A stretch of 64,000 bases of DNA from Aporrectodea caliginosa (taxonomy: Eukaryota > Annelida > Clitellata > Crassiclitellata > Lumbricidae): positions 3,527,110 to 3,591,109 of the forward strand of contig JACEVL010000062.1 in assembly GCA_020284085.1 (NCBI GenBank), in the 5' to 3' direction. The position numbers were made by a program, and so were the translations under genes. The notes under the pieces are model-generated. The model saw only the letters and a program-made list of their open reading frames with translations. It ran no database searches and was not told the DNA's origin. Shown here piece by piece: positions 23,586 through 35,100 of this stretch; position 1 is the first letter of the stretch; the number at the start of each line of letters is the position of its first letter.

Positions 23586-26181
23586 CTAGTTCTTTTGAAT
23601 TGCTTTGAAGGTAAACAGGTTACTTTTTTGATGGTGAGAGATTTTAAACCGGTTAAGAATATTTAAATCTATAATCTATAAATTGTTACCCATTTCCACT
23701 TGCTGTGATTTGACTCACTTTTGATTTCTTGTAACACAGCATGCTTTTCTTACTCAGCTAGAAATTTCTTATGTTAGGTTCGCTTCAGATTGTTTGTGCT
23801 TTTTTGCTTAACATGAACTTCAATCAAATGTAGTTCGTTTTAAAAGCATCTATGAACTTTATATCAAGCCTCATTATTTGCTATACATTCAACACTGATA
23901 ATTATTGGACCTTGCTGTTTTGGGGTTTAACTACTCTGAATGGTACTACCTGGGGCAAGCTGTGAACCTTTGTAATATCCAATGTCTAGCTTGGCTACTG
24001 TTATAATAAAAAAAGTGCCAATCTCTGACTGCTACACAATGTGAAACTCTTCTTCGAGTTCTCAAGACCATAATAATAGACCAGTTGGGTTTATAATAAC
24101 CCTTTCAACCCAGGACGTCTGGGAGCGCTGGGTTGAAAGGGTTAAAGTCTAAGGAAACTGAAGACCTCTACAATGAACAAGTCCTTCAAACACAGTTGTG
24201 GAGCTAATGATTGCTTTAGGTAGCCAGCATCTTGTCCAAAAGAACATTTCCAAGGATCACCTTGATGGGAACCAATCATCACCTTGATAGCTAGTATACT
24301 GCCATTCAGGAGACAGCAAACTCCAGCTGTCCACTGTAATATAAGTTTAATCAGTAGATGTACAAGAACCCCAGATAGCTAAAACACCATGAAAAGCTGT
24401 TGTGCAAGTGCTGAACAGTTAACGCTACATATGTAATGTAAAGTAGTAGGGTAATTTTGTCTTCCTGTATTCCATTTTTGTAGCTGTGTTATTTCTGTGT
24501 TTTTGTGCAAATTATCACAAGTGGGACTTCACTGCCAGTTAGTTTTGATGAGAATGAATCCCACAGTTGGACAAAACAGTGTAATTTTTGGTGACACAGG
24601 CACTTGTCACTAAAATCCACTGACAATTATATGCAATTCATTTTGAGGAGCCTGTGTATCATAGGTACTCGCTACTCTCTGGACTTCCTATGAAACCTTG
24701 CCTGTATAAAGTACCTAAAGCTGTTTATTATCACTGAATATTTATTGATAGTTAGGATATAAATGTGACAGCTTGTGTATAGTTTGTCTGTTGTGTAGAT
24801 TGACAGTTAACTTTTGTCTTTATAGATTATGAGTAGATTGCATTTTTTTCTAGCTTGAGGATAATAAACTTCCAGATTCTGTTGTTCAGGTGGTGTTCTT
24901 GTTTTCCATTTCTCTCGAGACCAAAATTTTAGTATTCCAGTGGTAAGGAAATGTGGTTACATATTGAATTTTTCTTTATTGATACTTATTACTTAGTTAG
25001 CATCAGTGGCGTCGCCACGATTTAAAAAAAGTAGTACAGCAAAATGGGAAGTGATGCTTTTTGCATAATTATGTTGACAGTGTTTTGTGCCATTTTTTTA
25101 ATCTAAAATACACGTTTAAATGGACAAGGTATTTTCTAGCTTTTAGCAGACAAAAAGTGGTATGGCAAAATTATGTTGTTGCTGTACCAACTAGTTGTTT
25201 ATTCCACAGGCAATGTAAGGTGTTTGCATCTTGATTTTTTTTATTCCATATGTAATGTGGTTACATAATGCATCTTTTATTCCACAAGTAAAGTAAAGGT
25301 ACAAGTAGTTCATTGTAGTTGCATCTTAGATTAAAGCTACTGTATGTAGGTAAGTTAAGGTGGGTAAAAGATTTTATTTCAGCTTCCATGACTTGACATG
25401 AATTGATGGAATGAAAAGCATAAACACACAACTGTTCAGAAAGCTAAACGATGTCATTTTAAATGCCTAGTGGGTTTGACAGAGATGTGATCTGATTTAG
25501 CAGAAGTCCAATTAGATCTTTTATACATATTTATTATGGCAATTATAGCATCAAGTGGCAAGATTTCAACTGGGATATGAAGAACTTTTTTTCAGATAAA
25601 AATTCAGTTTTACATTTTCTTAATGCAGCCAGGCTCGTGGTTTCAAGATAATAATCAGTGCCAATCAGACAATGCAAAACAAGTAAACTTTTCATTCAAA
25701 ACATTGTTAATTTGCATATATTCAGAAATACATTTCCTCTTAAATTTACCGAATGAATATATTATACTAGATTGGGAATCAACAGTAAACTCGTGTTCAA
25801 CTAAAACTCATAAATATTTGACTTAACTATTACTATTAGCTGGCATGAATTTTTCTGTCATAGCCTTTAAGTTATAATAATTATAGTATTAAGTAATAAA
25901 CGGTGTTTCAAACGATGTATACATATGCAATCTTCAATTTCCACATATTGCTTAAATTAATAAAGTCATCAATATTTAATTGGTGCAACTATTCAACGGA
26001 CTTTCATGTCATAGTAAAAACTTCATAGTGATAACAATAAATAACACAACACCAATATAGAGTAATTTTAAAACCTAATTCTGTTGCACCTCAAATTGTA
26101 GTGTCGGCCAATTTCACACGAGTCTCGACAGTCAAATTTAAAATAAATTTAAACATCTGTAAGGCAAACAAACAGTGCAGA
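23586..26181. other. Intergenic, no gene seen
   Basis: AT-rich. Contains a 46-bp perfect-arm palindrome (24098-24143) and a CAGTGGCGTCGCCACG sequence at 25006 that resembles one hAT terminus but has no partner found. The last few hundred bases should hold the 3' UTR of the minus-strand kelch gene. Confidence 0.45.
24098..24143. repeat. 46-bp palindrome with 16-bp arms
   Basis: AACCCTTTCAACCCAG and CTGGGTTGAAAGGGTT are exact inverted repeats around a 14-nt loop; the right side continues into GTTAA. It could be a minimal TTAA-type MITE or a structural hairpin. Confidence 0.75.
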
Positions 26182-27984
26182 TCAAATGTAACGAGGTAGT
26201 TGAAGGATACAGCAGGCCCGTCCATGAATTCTAGTGCTCAGCTTATCCATTGTAATGATCTCATCCGTGTCCGTCTTGTACTGGAGTACTTTATCCGAAT
26301 AGTAGTGCTGCCCATTAATTCCACCAACAATGTAGATTCGGTTTTCTAAAACGGCTGCGCCTGCCTCGCGAATGTTAAGCGTTGCCTCGCAGGAAACCCA
26401 CATTCCGGTAACCGGAACGAACATCTCGATGCTTGTCACTGGTACTGGAAATCCATACGAGTCCTCAACATTGCCCCCAACAACGTACAGTCTACCGCTG
26501 ACCTCTGCCATGTTGTGGTTGCTTCGTGGCGTCAGCATCGGCGGTTCATCCCGCCACACATCCGTAACCGGGTCGTACGACATGAAACCCTTGCTGTGTC
26601 CGTCAAACTTCTGCCCGCCCGATACGTAGATGCGCTTATAGCAAAGTGATCCTGAGTGGCCGTAGATGGCGCTAGCAATGTTCGAACACATGACCCACTC
26701 ATTGTTGCTTATGTTGAACTGCTCAACGGTGTACATCACCATGTTCTCATCCTGCCCGGCAATTGCGTATAAAGAGCTGTTAAATGGGACGATGACAAAG
26801 TCCTGTCGCGCTTCATTCATCGCACTCAACTCGAACCACGTGTCAAAGCGCGGATCGTAGCGAAAGCATCGTGCCGTTGCGATGTCGTTGTTCTCGTTGC
26901 TGTCGTATTTTCCGCCACATGCGTACATGAAGTTGTCGACGACACAGACGCAGGGATTATACAACGGAATGGGATTGTCCTTCAGGTAAGTGTGGTGTCC
27001 ACTCTCAAAGTCCAGACATTCGAGGTTCTCATCGTGGCAGATGACGAGACGGTGCTTTTCCGAGCGGACGTGCGTTCGACTCGACTGCAGCAACGGCTGC
27101 TTATTGACAATGATGTGGTAGTCCTTTGCCTCAACAAGCAATTTGAAGCACTCGTCATTTGAAGTCATCATCTCAACTCGGCTGACCTTCTCTACGAGTT
27201 CCTCGCCACTAAGAAGCGGTAGCCGGATATTGCGCATCAGGGCAGCGATGTTTAGTCGTCGTTCAGCCTCATCGAACTCGATCCATTTGAGAACAAGTTC
27301 AAACAGAATGTACTCTGACTGCACACAAAGGGAATTCTCAGAAAGAAGACTTGCAAGCTGAGCACAGCTCAGCTTGAAGAATTCATCGCAATCCGCAATC
27401 ATTTCAAAGTTCTTCAGGATAAACGCACGCACCTTTGCCTGGCTCTTCGTGAGCGAGTAGAGCTCGGTGATGTTCAAAATATCAACACAGTTTTCAACAG
27501 TGACAGCGTGGTCGAGAAACCGGGCACACAACTCGACCGCTTCACTTACCTGAAGATGGGACGCTGCTGCAAGTATCTCTTCCACTGTTTCCAGGTTGAC
27601 CTTGAGCCAGCCCTTATATGCAAAATCGATAACAGCCTGCAGTCCAGTGCCAGTTATCCCCTGAAGCTGTACACTGCTCTCTTTACTCTCCCGCATGTCG
27701 CCCATCAGCATCGCACGGAAATAGTCACTGCATGCCACCATGACAACACGGTGTACATGCAGTTCAAGACCACCAGCAATGAGCGTGTAGTCACATAGGA
27801 GTCCAGACTCTCGTAGATGATCAAGCCCAGATAAGATTTTGCTTGCATATTCGTGTGTTGTGAGAAGTGCAAATGTTGATGCCGAATCCTGAGGAGCGGA
27901 ACAGTGACGCTTGCGCTGGAAAGACAAGTCATCCGTAGTTGTCAGAGTGATTCCCTTCTTTTGCAAAATGGAAGCTTCAGCCAT
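26182..27984 (-). CDS. Kelch-like (KLHL) BTB-BACK-Kelch protein
   Basis: A 600-residue protein whose coding sequence lies in one exon. KLHL proteins typically serve as substrate adaptors of Cullin-3 ubiquitin ligases: the BTB domain dimerises and binds CUL3, the kelch propeller binds substrate. Visible parts: BTB at about residues 52-160 (SGLLCDYTLIAGG, HRVVMVACSDYFRAML), BACK at about 165-265, and five clear kelch repeats from about residue 345 (FMYACGGK, SLYAIAGQ, RIYVSGGQ, RLYVVGG, RIYIVGG), each with a Tyr-Asp/Trp strand. A sixth, degenerate blade may precede them. Length is normal for the family. The ATG is 9 nt after a splice-acceptor-like ATTAATTTAG, so a 5' UTR intron is likely. Similar in style to KLHL9/13/26, but I cannot name the orthologue. 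Confidence 0.93.
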   Translation of the reverse strand: MAEASILQKKGITLTTTDDLSFQRKRHCSAPQDSASTFALLTTHEYASKILSGLDHLRESGLLCDYTLIAGGLELHVHRVVMVACSDYFRAMLMGDMRESKESSVQLQGITGTGLQAVIDFAYKGWLKVNLETVEEILAAASHLQVSEAVELCARFLDHAVTVENCVDILNITELYSLTKSQAKVRAFILKNFEMIADCDEFFKLSCAQLASLLSENSLCVQSEYILFELVLKWIEFDEAERRLNIAALMRNIRLPLLSGEELVEKVSRVEMMTSNDECFKLLVEAKDYHIIVNKQPLLQSSRTHVRSEKHRLVICHDENLECLDFESGHHTYLKDNPIPLYNPCVCVVDNFMYACGGKYDSNENNDIATARCFRYDPRFDTWFELSAMNEARQDFVIVPFNSSLYAIAGQDENMVMYTVEQFNISNNEWVMCSNIASAIYGHSGSLCYKRIYVSGGQKFDGHSKGFMSYDPVTDVWRDEPPMLTPRSNHNMAEVSGRLYVVGGNVEDSYGFPVPVTSIEMFVPVTGMWVSCEATLNIREAGAAVLENRIYIVGGINGQHYYSDKVLQYKTDTDEIITMDKLSTRIHGRACCILQLPRYI

Positions 27985-27992
27985 TACAGCAT
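27984..27992 (-). promoter_or_regulatory. Two-codon uORF overlapping the kelch start codon
   Basis: Directly after the acceptor-like AG, the minus strand reads ATG CTG TAA TG: an upstream ATG with one sense codon after it, whose stop shares its last A with the main ATG. It is relevant only if the exon starts where the acceptor suggests or further upstream. Confidence 0.4.
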
Positions 27993-28369
27993 CTAAATTA
28001 ATACAGAATCAAACAAATACAGCGATTTACATTAGTGGCGAAGAATTGTATTGCACGAACAATCAATGTGCGCCAATTATTTTAGGTTTTCACAACTGCT
28101 TGTTGGTTTATCAGATCCATATTCTTCACATACTTCCAGCTCCAACATTAACTTTGAAATATTAAATTTAAAAATCAAATAAGGTGAAAACTGACTGTTA
28201 GGATCAGCTATTGAACTTTACTTGTCAGTGACTCGAACTTTAACCCTAAATCAGACACTGCAAAGAAAACAAGCCTAACTTTTAACCAAGTCAGTAGTAT
28301 TTGTTAAGCCTAAATATTTTAGCATAGCTTTCTGGTTCAGTACTGTAGGACCCACACGGGGTCAATCCG

Positions 28370-28615
28370 AATCCCTGAAAACACTGAATATACACAAAAG
28401 CCTGATTTCCCAAAAACAGTTTTCTAGAAAGCGGCCGAACCCCCGAAAGCTATTCGGAGTTAAATTTTAAACATGATGTGGTCTTGATATATATCGATAT
28501 ACTGCCTATTCACTTGTTTATTTGTTAATTATATTGATTCGGGTCGGACTTAGAAAATCATTTTCGGGGATCCGGCCGAGGTTTCGGGTCGCACTCGACC
28601 CACACGGATGGTTTC
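28370..28615. repeat. Dispersed repeat, copy A (empty site)
   Basis: Matches 28800-29490 through CAGTTTTCTAGAAAGCGGCC, CTATTC.GAGTTAAAT, GATATACTGCCTATTCA and CGGGTCGGACTTAGAAA. Its ends carry GACCC/GGGTC inverted motifs. Uninterrupted here. Confidence 0.8.
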
Positions 28616-28799
28616 AAAGAGCAATAAACTACCAAAAACACCTGCAAATCATGCAGAATGAAACCCAATAATTTATTTTAAAGAAATATTAAAAACGTAA
28701 TACCAACTTTTAGGTTTAATATCTTAGTAGTTGCTATGGAATAGCATTGCTAGCCTATCCAAAGTAGCACCAACATTAATTCAAGCACTCAAATTGTTT

Positions 28800-29490
28800 T
28801 TACATGAACCCGAATCAGCCCGAAAACAGACAAAAGCCCGATTTCCCGAAAACAGTTTTCTAGAAGGCACTGGCTACGGTACCGTCCGGACGGTACCGTT
28901 ATTTATTTTCTACGGTACCGTCCGCAAATAATCTATGGCCGATTGCACATATCTATGGCGTGAAAGCCTAACCATCAATAGCGCAGTAGTTAAGAGATGA
29001 ACGAAACTAACCCTAACCCTGACCCTAACCGACCCTCACGACGCCTAATTTGACACTAAACGACCACACGAATACTAACCTGGCCCTAACCGACCCTCAA
29101 GTTGTCGGTCATATAAAAATTCGACGCGAAGACAACAACTTAACGTGACAGGCTTTTGCCAATATTTATTTCAACCGGATGTACACGCCATAGATATGTG
29201 CAATCGCCCATAGATTATTTGCGGACGGTACCGTAGAAAAGAAATAACGCTACCGTCCGGACGGTACCGTAGCCAGTTCGTTTCTAGAAAGCGGCCGAGC
29301 TATTCAAAGTTAAATTGTAAACATGACAAAGACCTAGCGTGGCCTTGATGTATACGATATACTGCCTATTCAAATATGTATTTGTTGATGATATTCATTC
29401 GGGTCGGACTTAGAAATTCAATTTCGGGGATCCGGCCGAAATTCCTTTCGGGGATTCGGGTTTCGGGGATTCGACCCGCACCACCTTATA
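28800..29490. repeat. Dispersed repeat, copy B (split by 28867-29280)
   Basis: Same family as 28370-28615. Interrupted after TTTCTAGAAG by a 414-bp inverted-repeat element and resuming at TTTCTAGAAAGCGGCC. Confidence 0.8.
28867..29280. mobile_element. 414-bp inverted-repeat element with 10-bp TSD (MULE-like)
   Basis: Terminal inverted repeats of about 95 bp (ACTGGCTACGGTACCGTCCG inward) containing repeated CGGTACCGT palindromes. Flanks TTTCTAGAAG and TTTCTAGAAA form a 10-bp direct repeat with one mismatch; copy A shows a single TTTCTAGAAA. A 9-10 bp duplication points to the MULE superfamily. The interior carries CCCTAACCCTGACCCTAACC, close to telomere repeats. No coding sequence. Confidence 0.85.
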
Positions 29491-32154
29491 AGTACTTTCT
29501 GCTAATTCTGGACGAGCGTGGGTTTTCTTAAAAACACACTTGGTAATACATGCTGTATAGCATCAAGTATAACAGGACACAGTTAACTAAATGCTGTCAA
29601 AAATGGACTCTAGTAGTTTCCCAAAAAAGGCTTCACACGTAATCTTACGCTTTGTCAAAGTGCGATTACTTAACTTCAACACACATCCAGGCACCAAAAA
29701 GGTTGTTTTAAATGTTCACAGATGATACAGCACATAGCAAAAACTGTAAAAGTCAAATAAAAAACAAACGCTTCTAGACGAAAGGATTAAGGAGTAATAC
29801 CAGGGCTCACTTTACAAACAAAGTGTTTTTAAATCTTGACCGTCGCGCAACTCTCAAAAAACGACGATCCTCCACAGACGACCATTGGCAGCCATGACAG
29901 TTTTAATCATGCTACTGCTAGATGGCGCACCACGTTATTAAATTCATGCATGTTTAAACCGTAAACTGTTTAATTTATTTATCACCTTTTTAAAAACAGC
30001 AAATGGTGCTTAGCGACTCAAATTAGCCTCAAAATAGGCTACGAAAACATGAATCGTTTAGTCTCAACCTTCCTACGGTGCGTTTGCAGGCGGCTCAATA
30101 GAGCACGTACTTACTTACTTACTTACATCTAGCGGACGGAGGACAAACCACTGTAGCTTTTGAATTACATTCATGGCGGTAAGTAAAATTGTCAATCTAT
30201 TTATAGATACATTTATAGCACCTTTTTTACTTTCTCAAGAAATCTATATAATATATTATAGCCGCTGTTTCCATTACCTTTTTGTTGATTCCTTGCGTTT
30301 TTGTCAAGGTATAATGGGTCCTTGCCTTCTTGTAAGTGAAAATATTGCCAGAGGCATGAACCAGGAGAAAGAAGTTCTCAATATAAAAGCTCAAGTCAAC
30401 CACGTTGGGACTCTCACTCTTGATTTAATAAACATTATCTGTTGAACACATAATAAGAATATGATTGTACTTAAGTATTAAGATTGTTTATGTTACTACT
30501 GTGGACATTATAATCTATTTTGTTTTGACTTTTGTTTGTTTTAAATTTTGTACTGCAATGTTTTGTTATCATTTAGTTGTTTGGCTATGGTCTAGCCTTA
30601 ACAGTGTTATTTGTTTAATTTTCTCTTAACAATGTTATTTAAGTTTAATTTTCTATAATCATATTGATCATAAAATCGTCTAGCCATCTGTAATATTGTA
30701 ACGTGGAAAAGGAGCAGCCCTGAAATAGTGGATTATCTTATCCTTTAGGGCTGTCCTGTTGACAGCACCAACAGATTAATACATTATATACATACATGAA
30801 ACAACTACACTTTCAGTGAATTAGAAGATTATACGCCTATAGGGTTACAATGCAATACAACTGTATTTTGATATTGCCCTCCTTCCAAAGTTCAGAAGTG
30901 CACCAGACTATACGACAGAACATCGATGGCACAGAGATAAGTGAAAGACTTGCTCAAGGTCTCTAAGCAGTAATTAATCGCCTGAGAGGTGTGAACCCTA
31001 GTATTCACACAAGTTAACTGAACCCAGGGACCTTAAAACCTGAATGGTGAGCAAAATGACAGGTAACATTATGGGAGGAAATAGGCAGACAAGGGATATG
31101 TATAGTTAAACTGAAGACTTAATGCACCAATCTGACATGTTCATTTTTTATGGTTTTGGAATATTAGCTGAAAATTATGTGACGTGTAACACATTCTTTT
31201 GATACATGTGCTGGTATTGAGCAAAATATCACAAACACTTTAAAACGTTTAATATTGTATATATCTCAAATTAAGCACATTTATTCTTACAGACACAATT
31301 AATAAAACAGAATTAACCAGTTTGTCACATGTTTTAAGACATACTTGATCATTACAGAGGTCCCTATACTTAATGGTAAATCCCATATAGCCTTGTTCCC
31401 AGGGCCCGTTTTGGGCCTGGCCTGCCCTCGGCCACTGTTGACAGTTTAAGGTTGCTATGGGCCCAGTGCGAGTCAATGAACGTGGCTGTCTAGATAAGCA
31501 TCAGCACTGGCATACACTGATAGTGAGAGTTTATTTAATGATCAACATCAAATAGTAATCACCACGTGCAGGTTAAAGTTGATCGAGGATATGAAATAAC
31601 GATGTGAAACAACTGTGGGGTGTCTAGCTTAAACAGCAATTATGAATAACGTCAGTCTCGTAAGTTTGGGATGTATGTCCATAAGGCCACCATTGAATTC
31701 ATATATGCAAGTACTGTAGCAATAAATTCCAAAAGTCAAAAGAATCTAGCCCTGCGGCAACCTCAGGCAACCATGGTTATCAAGTGTTAGATCTTTCTTA
31801 GATGGGAGGCTCAGGCTTACCATCTCCCTCACCACTTGACCTTCCCACAGACAGAGTATATGGTCACTGGTCAGTGTATTCGTTATAGCTGAGTTGACTA
31901 GGGGTGCAACGTTCAAGTGGAGCAGAAATCATGTAACAGATTTCTACCCCATGAAGTAGCAATAGATTCCAAAAGTTACATATGCTGCAAAATCATAATA
32001 AAAATTCACTGACATTATATTATGCAAAATTAAAGTCCTAAAAATTATATATATGATTCATGAATCATGTGCATGATATGCAATTAATAATGGACAAAAG
32101 ACTGAGAATTTAGCATAATACAAACATGGAATTGCCGGTAACAATCACTACCAG
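29491..32154. other. Intergenic, no firm gene
   Basis: A (CTTA)n stretch at 30110-30126 resembles the LINE tail at 48.5 kb. An open frame at 30173-30445 begins ATGGCG followed at once by the donor-like GTAAGT, so it may mark a small first exon, but nothing in it is recognisable. A SINE-like repeat lies at about 30840-31060. Confidence 0.4.
30840..31060. repeat. SINE-like repeat, copy 1
   Basis: Contains GATATTGCCCTCCTTCCAAA and GTTCAGAAGTGC, which recur at about 32600-32640 with the same order of following segments. Confidence 0.5.
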
Positions 32155-35100
32155 TCAACCAGCATAAAAAGCTGCATAATTCAGAATTATTGACAGCACA
32201 GCAGCACACATGATCAGCAGTATATGAGGTTTGTAGTTTGGTTTTCCATAATGACTTTTGCTTCCATTCAAAACTTCTCCCAGTTCGCCAGGAGTGTGAA
32301 TTCCAAGACGTCTTCTGGGACCTAAATATGACACACAAGAAATTAGAAAGCTAAGATTACAATCTTTGGCACCAATGGCATAGACATAACAGTTGCTTAT
32401 ACCAAATGACTGGTTCAAAATGACAATCATTGCATGCACGTTGCAGTTTAACTGTTACATTTGCTTCCATACAAAAAGACCTCAGCTCCCTCAGCCAGTG
32501 TGACAGAAGTATTACCATATTATTTTCAGTCTCATACTTTATTAAGCTTAGTGTTTTGTAACAAGAAAGCATACAATACATTATATTTCAAGTACAACTG
32601 CATTTGATATTGCTCTCCTTCCAAAGTTCAGAAGTGCGCACACAAACATATGACAAAGCATCAATGGTGCCGAGCAATTGGGAGGAGGCTTAACCTGTTA
32701 CAGTACTCTACACGTTTACAAGCTGAACGCTCTGACCAATTGGCTAATGTGTCTCAGTAAGTCTTGACAAAGTAGGCCTGTCTCATAACATAGTTACGAC
32801 TGTGTAGAAATAGTGCCTTTTCATACCCATCTTTCGTTCATGTCTTGTGAATGTGCTCTCTCCATAGAGAGTTGCCTTCCAGTTCTCATCGCACGAGTTA
32901 ACCTTTGACCTCAGCAACCACGTCATCATCAGAGTCTCAGTCTGATTCTGCCCGCATACGTGGCATTGGCCTAAACCACAAGTCATAAAATGTTCAACTA
33001 ATGACTTCTACTTTATTCTGTTACCAGTTATTGCAAAAATAAAACATAGACATAGTTTGTATGAAAGTTACTACTGTGAGAGGCTTTGACAGCTGCCTCA
33101 ATCTCAACAAATTTCTCATTAAGAAAAATTATTAATCAGCTGTGTTGAATGAATAAATATGTACAATAACACTTTGATTAAATTTATAAAATAAAATAAC
33201 TGTAAAAACTGCAAAAGAAGAAGAAATCTGTGACAGAAGAAAAGAGCAGTCCAATCTATTCGTAACACCTACTACATGTATCTAAAATAATCAGAGCACA
33301 CAGTAGCAAAGCACACGTCACAAAGCAAGAACGTTATCGCCGGCAGTGGCGTAGCTAGGATTTTACCATAGGGGGTGCGTGATGCAAATTAGTAATCTTC
33401 AGAGAACCTGTGCATAAGGTGGACTTTTAGGGCATATCCTGACTCCTGAGGCATAGAATTTTAGACAATCACGGAATCAACTTTCTCGATCCTACTTTCT
33501 TATTTTAACAAATTCCCAGCGATCCGTTTATGGTTTATGCTGAAAAGCATTACCAATGTTTCACGAAGTGTAGCAGATTAATTAGTATACTGCTTAAAAG
33601 CAACAACAACTGCTATTCTAAATTTAGAATTCCATCAATTGAGTCTTATATTTTCTCTGGTACAAGAAAACTTTGGCCGTCGAATTTTGTTCCGTGGCGT
33701 CATCAACACGGTTTGTCCTATGTTTGTGAATTTAAGCCATAGCGAAGCCTTACATGTTGTCATCGGTCAATGGTGGTCGTAAATAAATTTTAAGAATTTC
33801 ATGGCTTAAAAGGTAGGCCTAAGCTCTGGAGTTGCAGTTGTTTCAGGTAATGTGTTTGATCCTCCCTAGTAAAGTTTCCTTAATGGGTCGACATGTAAGC
33901 TATCGGGACCCTATATATATATATAATTATACCATTCATTCATTCCGGAAATTTGCATAGCGCACCGTTAAAAGTCTAATCAGAGGTGCTCAAAATCAGG
34001 CCACGGCTAAGCAGAGAGGACTTCAGGACTTAGGAAAACAAATCATGGGAAGGGTAGGGCATTCAAAGCATTTATTAATAGTCCAGGGCATGCATAACAA
34101 GTTAAGTCAATCCAATCATTAGGCCTACATTAAAAATTAGTTAACTAGTGTAAATTCCAGTTCAATTAGACGTTACATAATAGGCCCTACCGCGGACCCC
34201 TGGGCGGCGGAGTGGTGTGCGGTGGGAGGGCGACAAGACAGAGACCGGTAGACGAGAGTGGCGCAGCATCTGCAGCACATCAATGACAGTCTGTTCGAAG
34301 ATTCTCTCCGAGAAAGGAGTACCGGCGGCGTTTGAAGACTTGAACAGGATTCAGCTAACCTCAGCGACGTTCTGGCGTCGCTTCACGACTCCTGAGCGCG
34401 TCTATTCGGGTACTGATATATTTTGTCATCGGAACGTCCGGACTCTGTAAATCGCAGTCCGACCGGTTGCGAGCTGGACTCCATGTCCCCGGTCCGCTTT
34501 CCGACATGTCCGATCATTGACTCTCCAGTTCTTAAGAAACTTTAATCATGCGCTCTGACCGCCGTCGGTAAGACGGTAACCCAAACTTATCAACCCCCCC
34601 CAACTGTCGCAGTCCGCCCCTTGTATCCCCAATTCCACATCCTTCTCCTTCTCTCCCTTCACGCTCATCCTGTGCTGCCTCATTCACCCTAGAGGTCGCT
34701 GGTGTTGAGGGGACGAAAGGCGATACCACTCCGCTCCGTGTCAGACGGTGGTAGTGGTGGTGGGGGGTACTTTGCCGTAAAGAGTTCACAGGTTAAGGAA
34801 TAATATTATAGGCATATATATACAATTATACATATACATATATATATATATAGTTATTTTAAAATACTGACTTCCACATAATATAATTATATATATTTAT
34901 ATATTTATATATTTGGGTAAGGAGATCTTCACATGCAACTGAGTGGTCATTTATAGTGTGGCACTGTGTAGGTCTAATGATCCGACACATCCGGTGGCTT
35001 GGGCAGACACTGAGACACCGCAGGTATACGTCAGTATATCATGTATCATGCAGCATCCATCACACACAGAATATGGTTCTGACTGCTACAGAGAGGCTGA

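Noticed and set aside
25006..25021. CAGTGGCGTCGCCACG as the terminus of another hAT element
   Set aside because: No matching inverted end or target duplication was found nearby; the motif is itself palindromic and may be chance.
29005..29040. Interstitial telomere or chromosome-fusion point (CCCTAACCC repeats)
   Set aside because: Only a few degenerate units, located inside a 414-bp transposon whose empty site is known.
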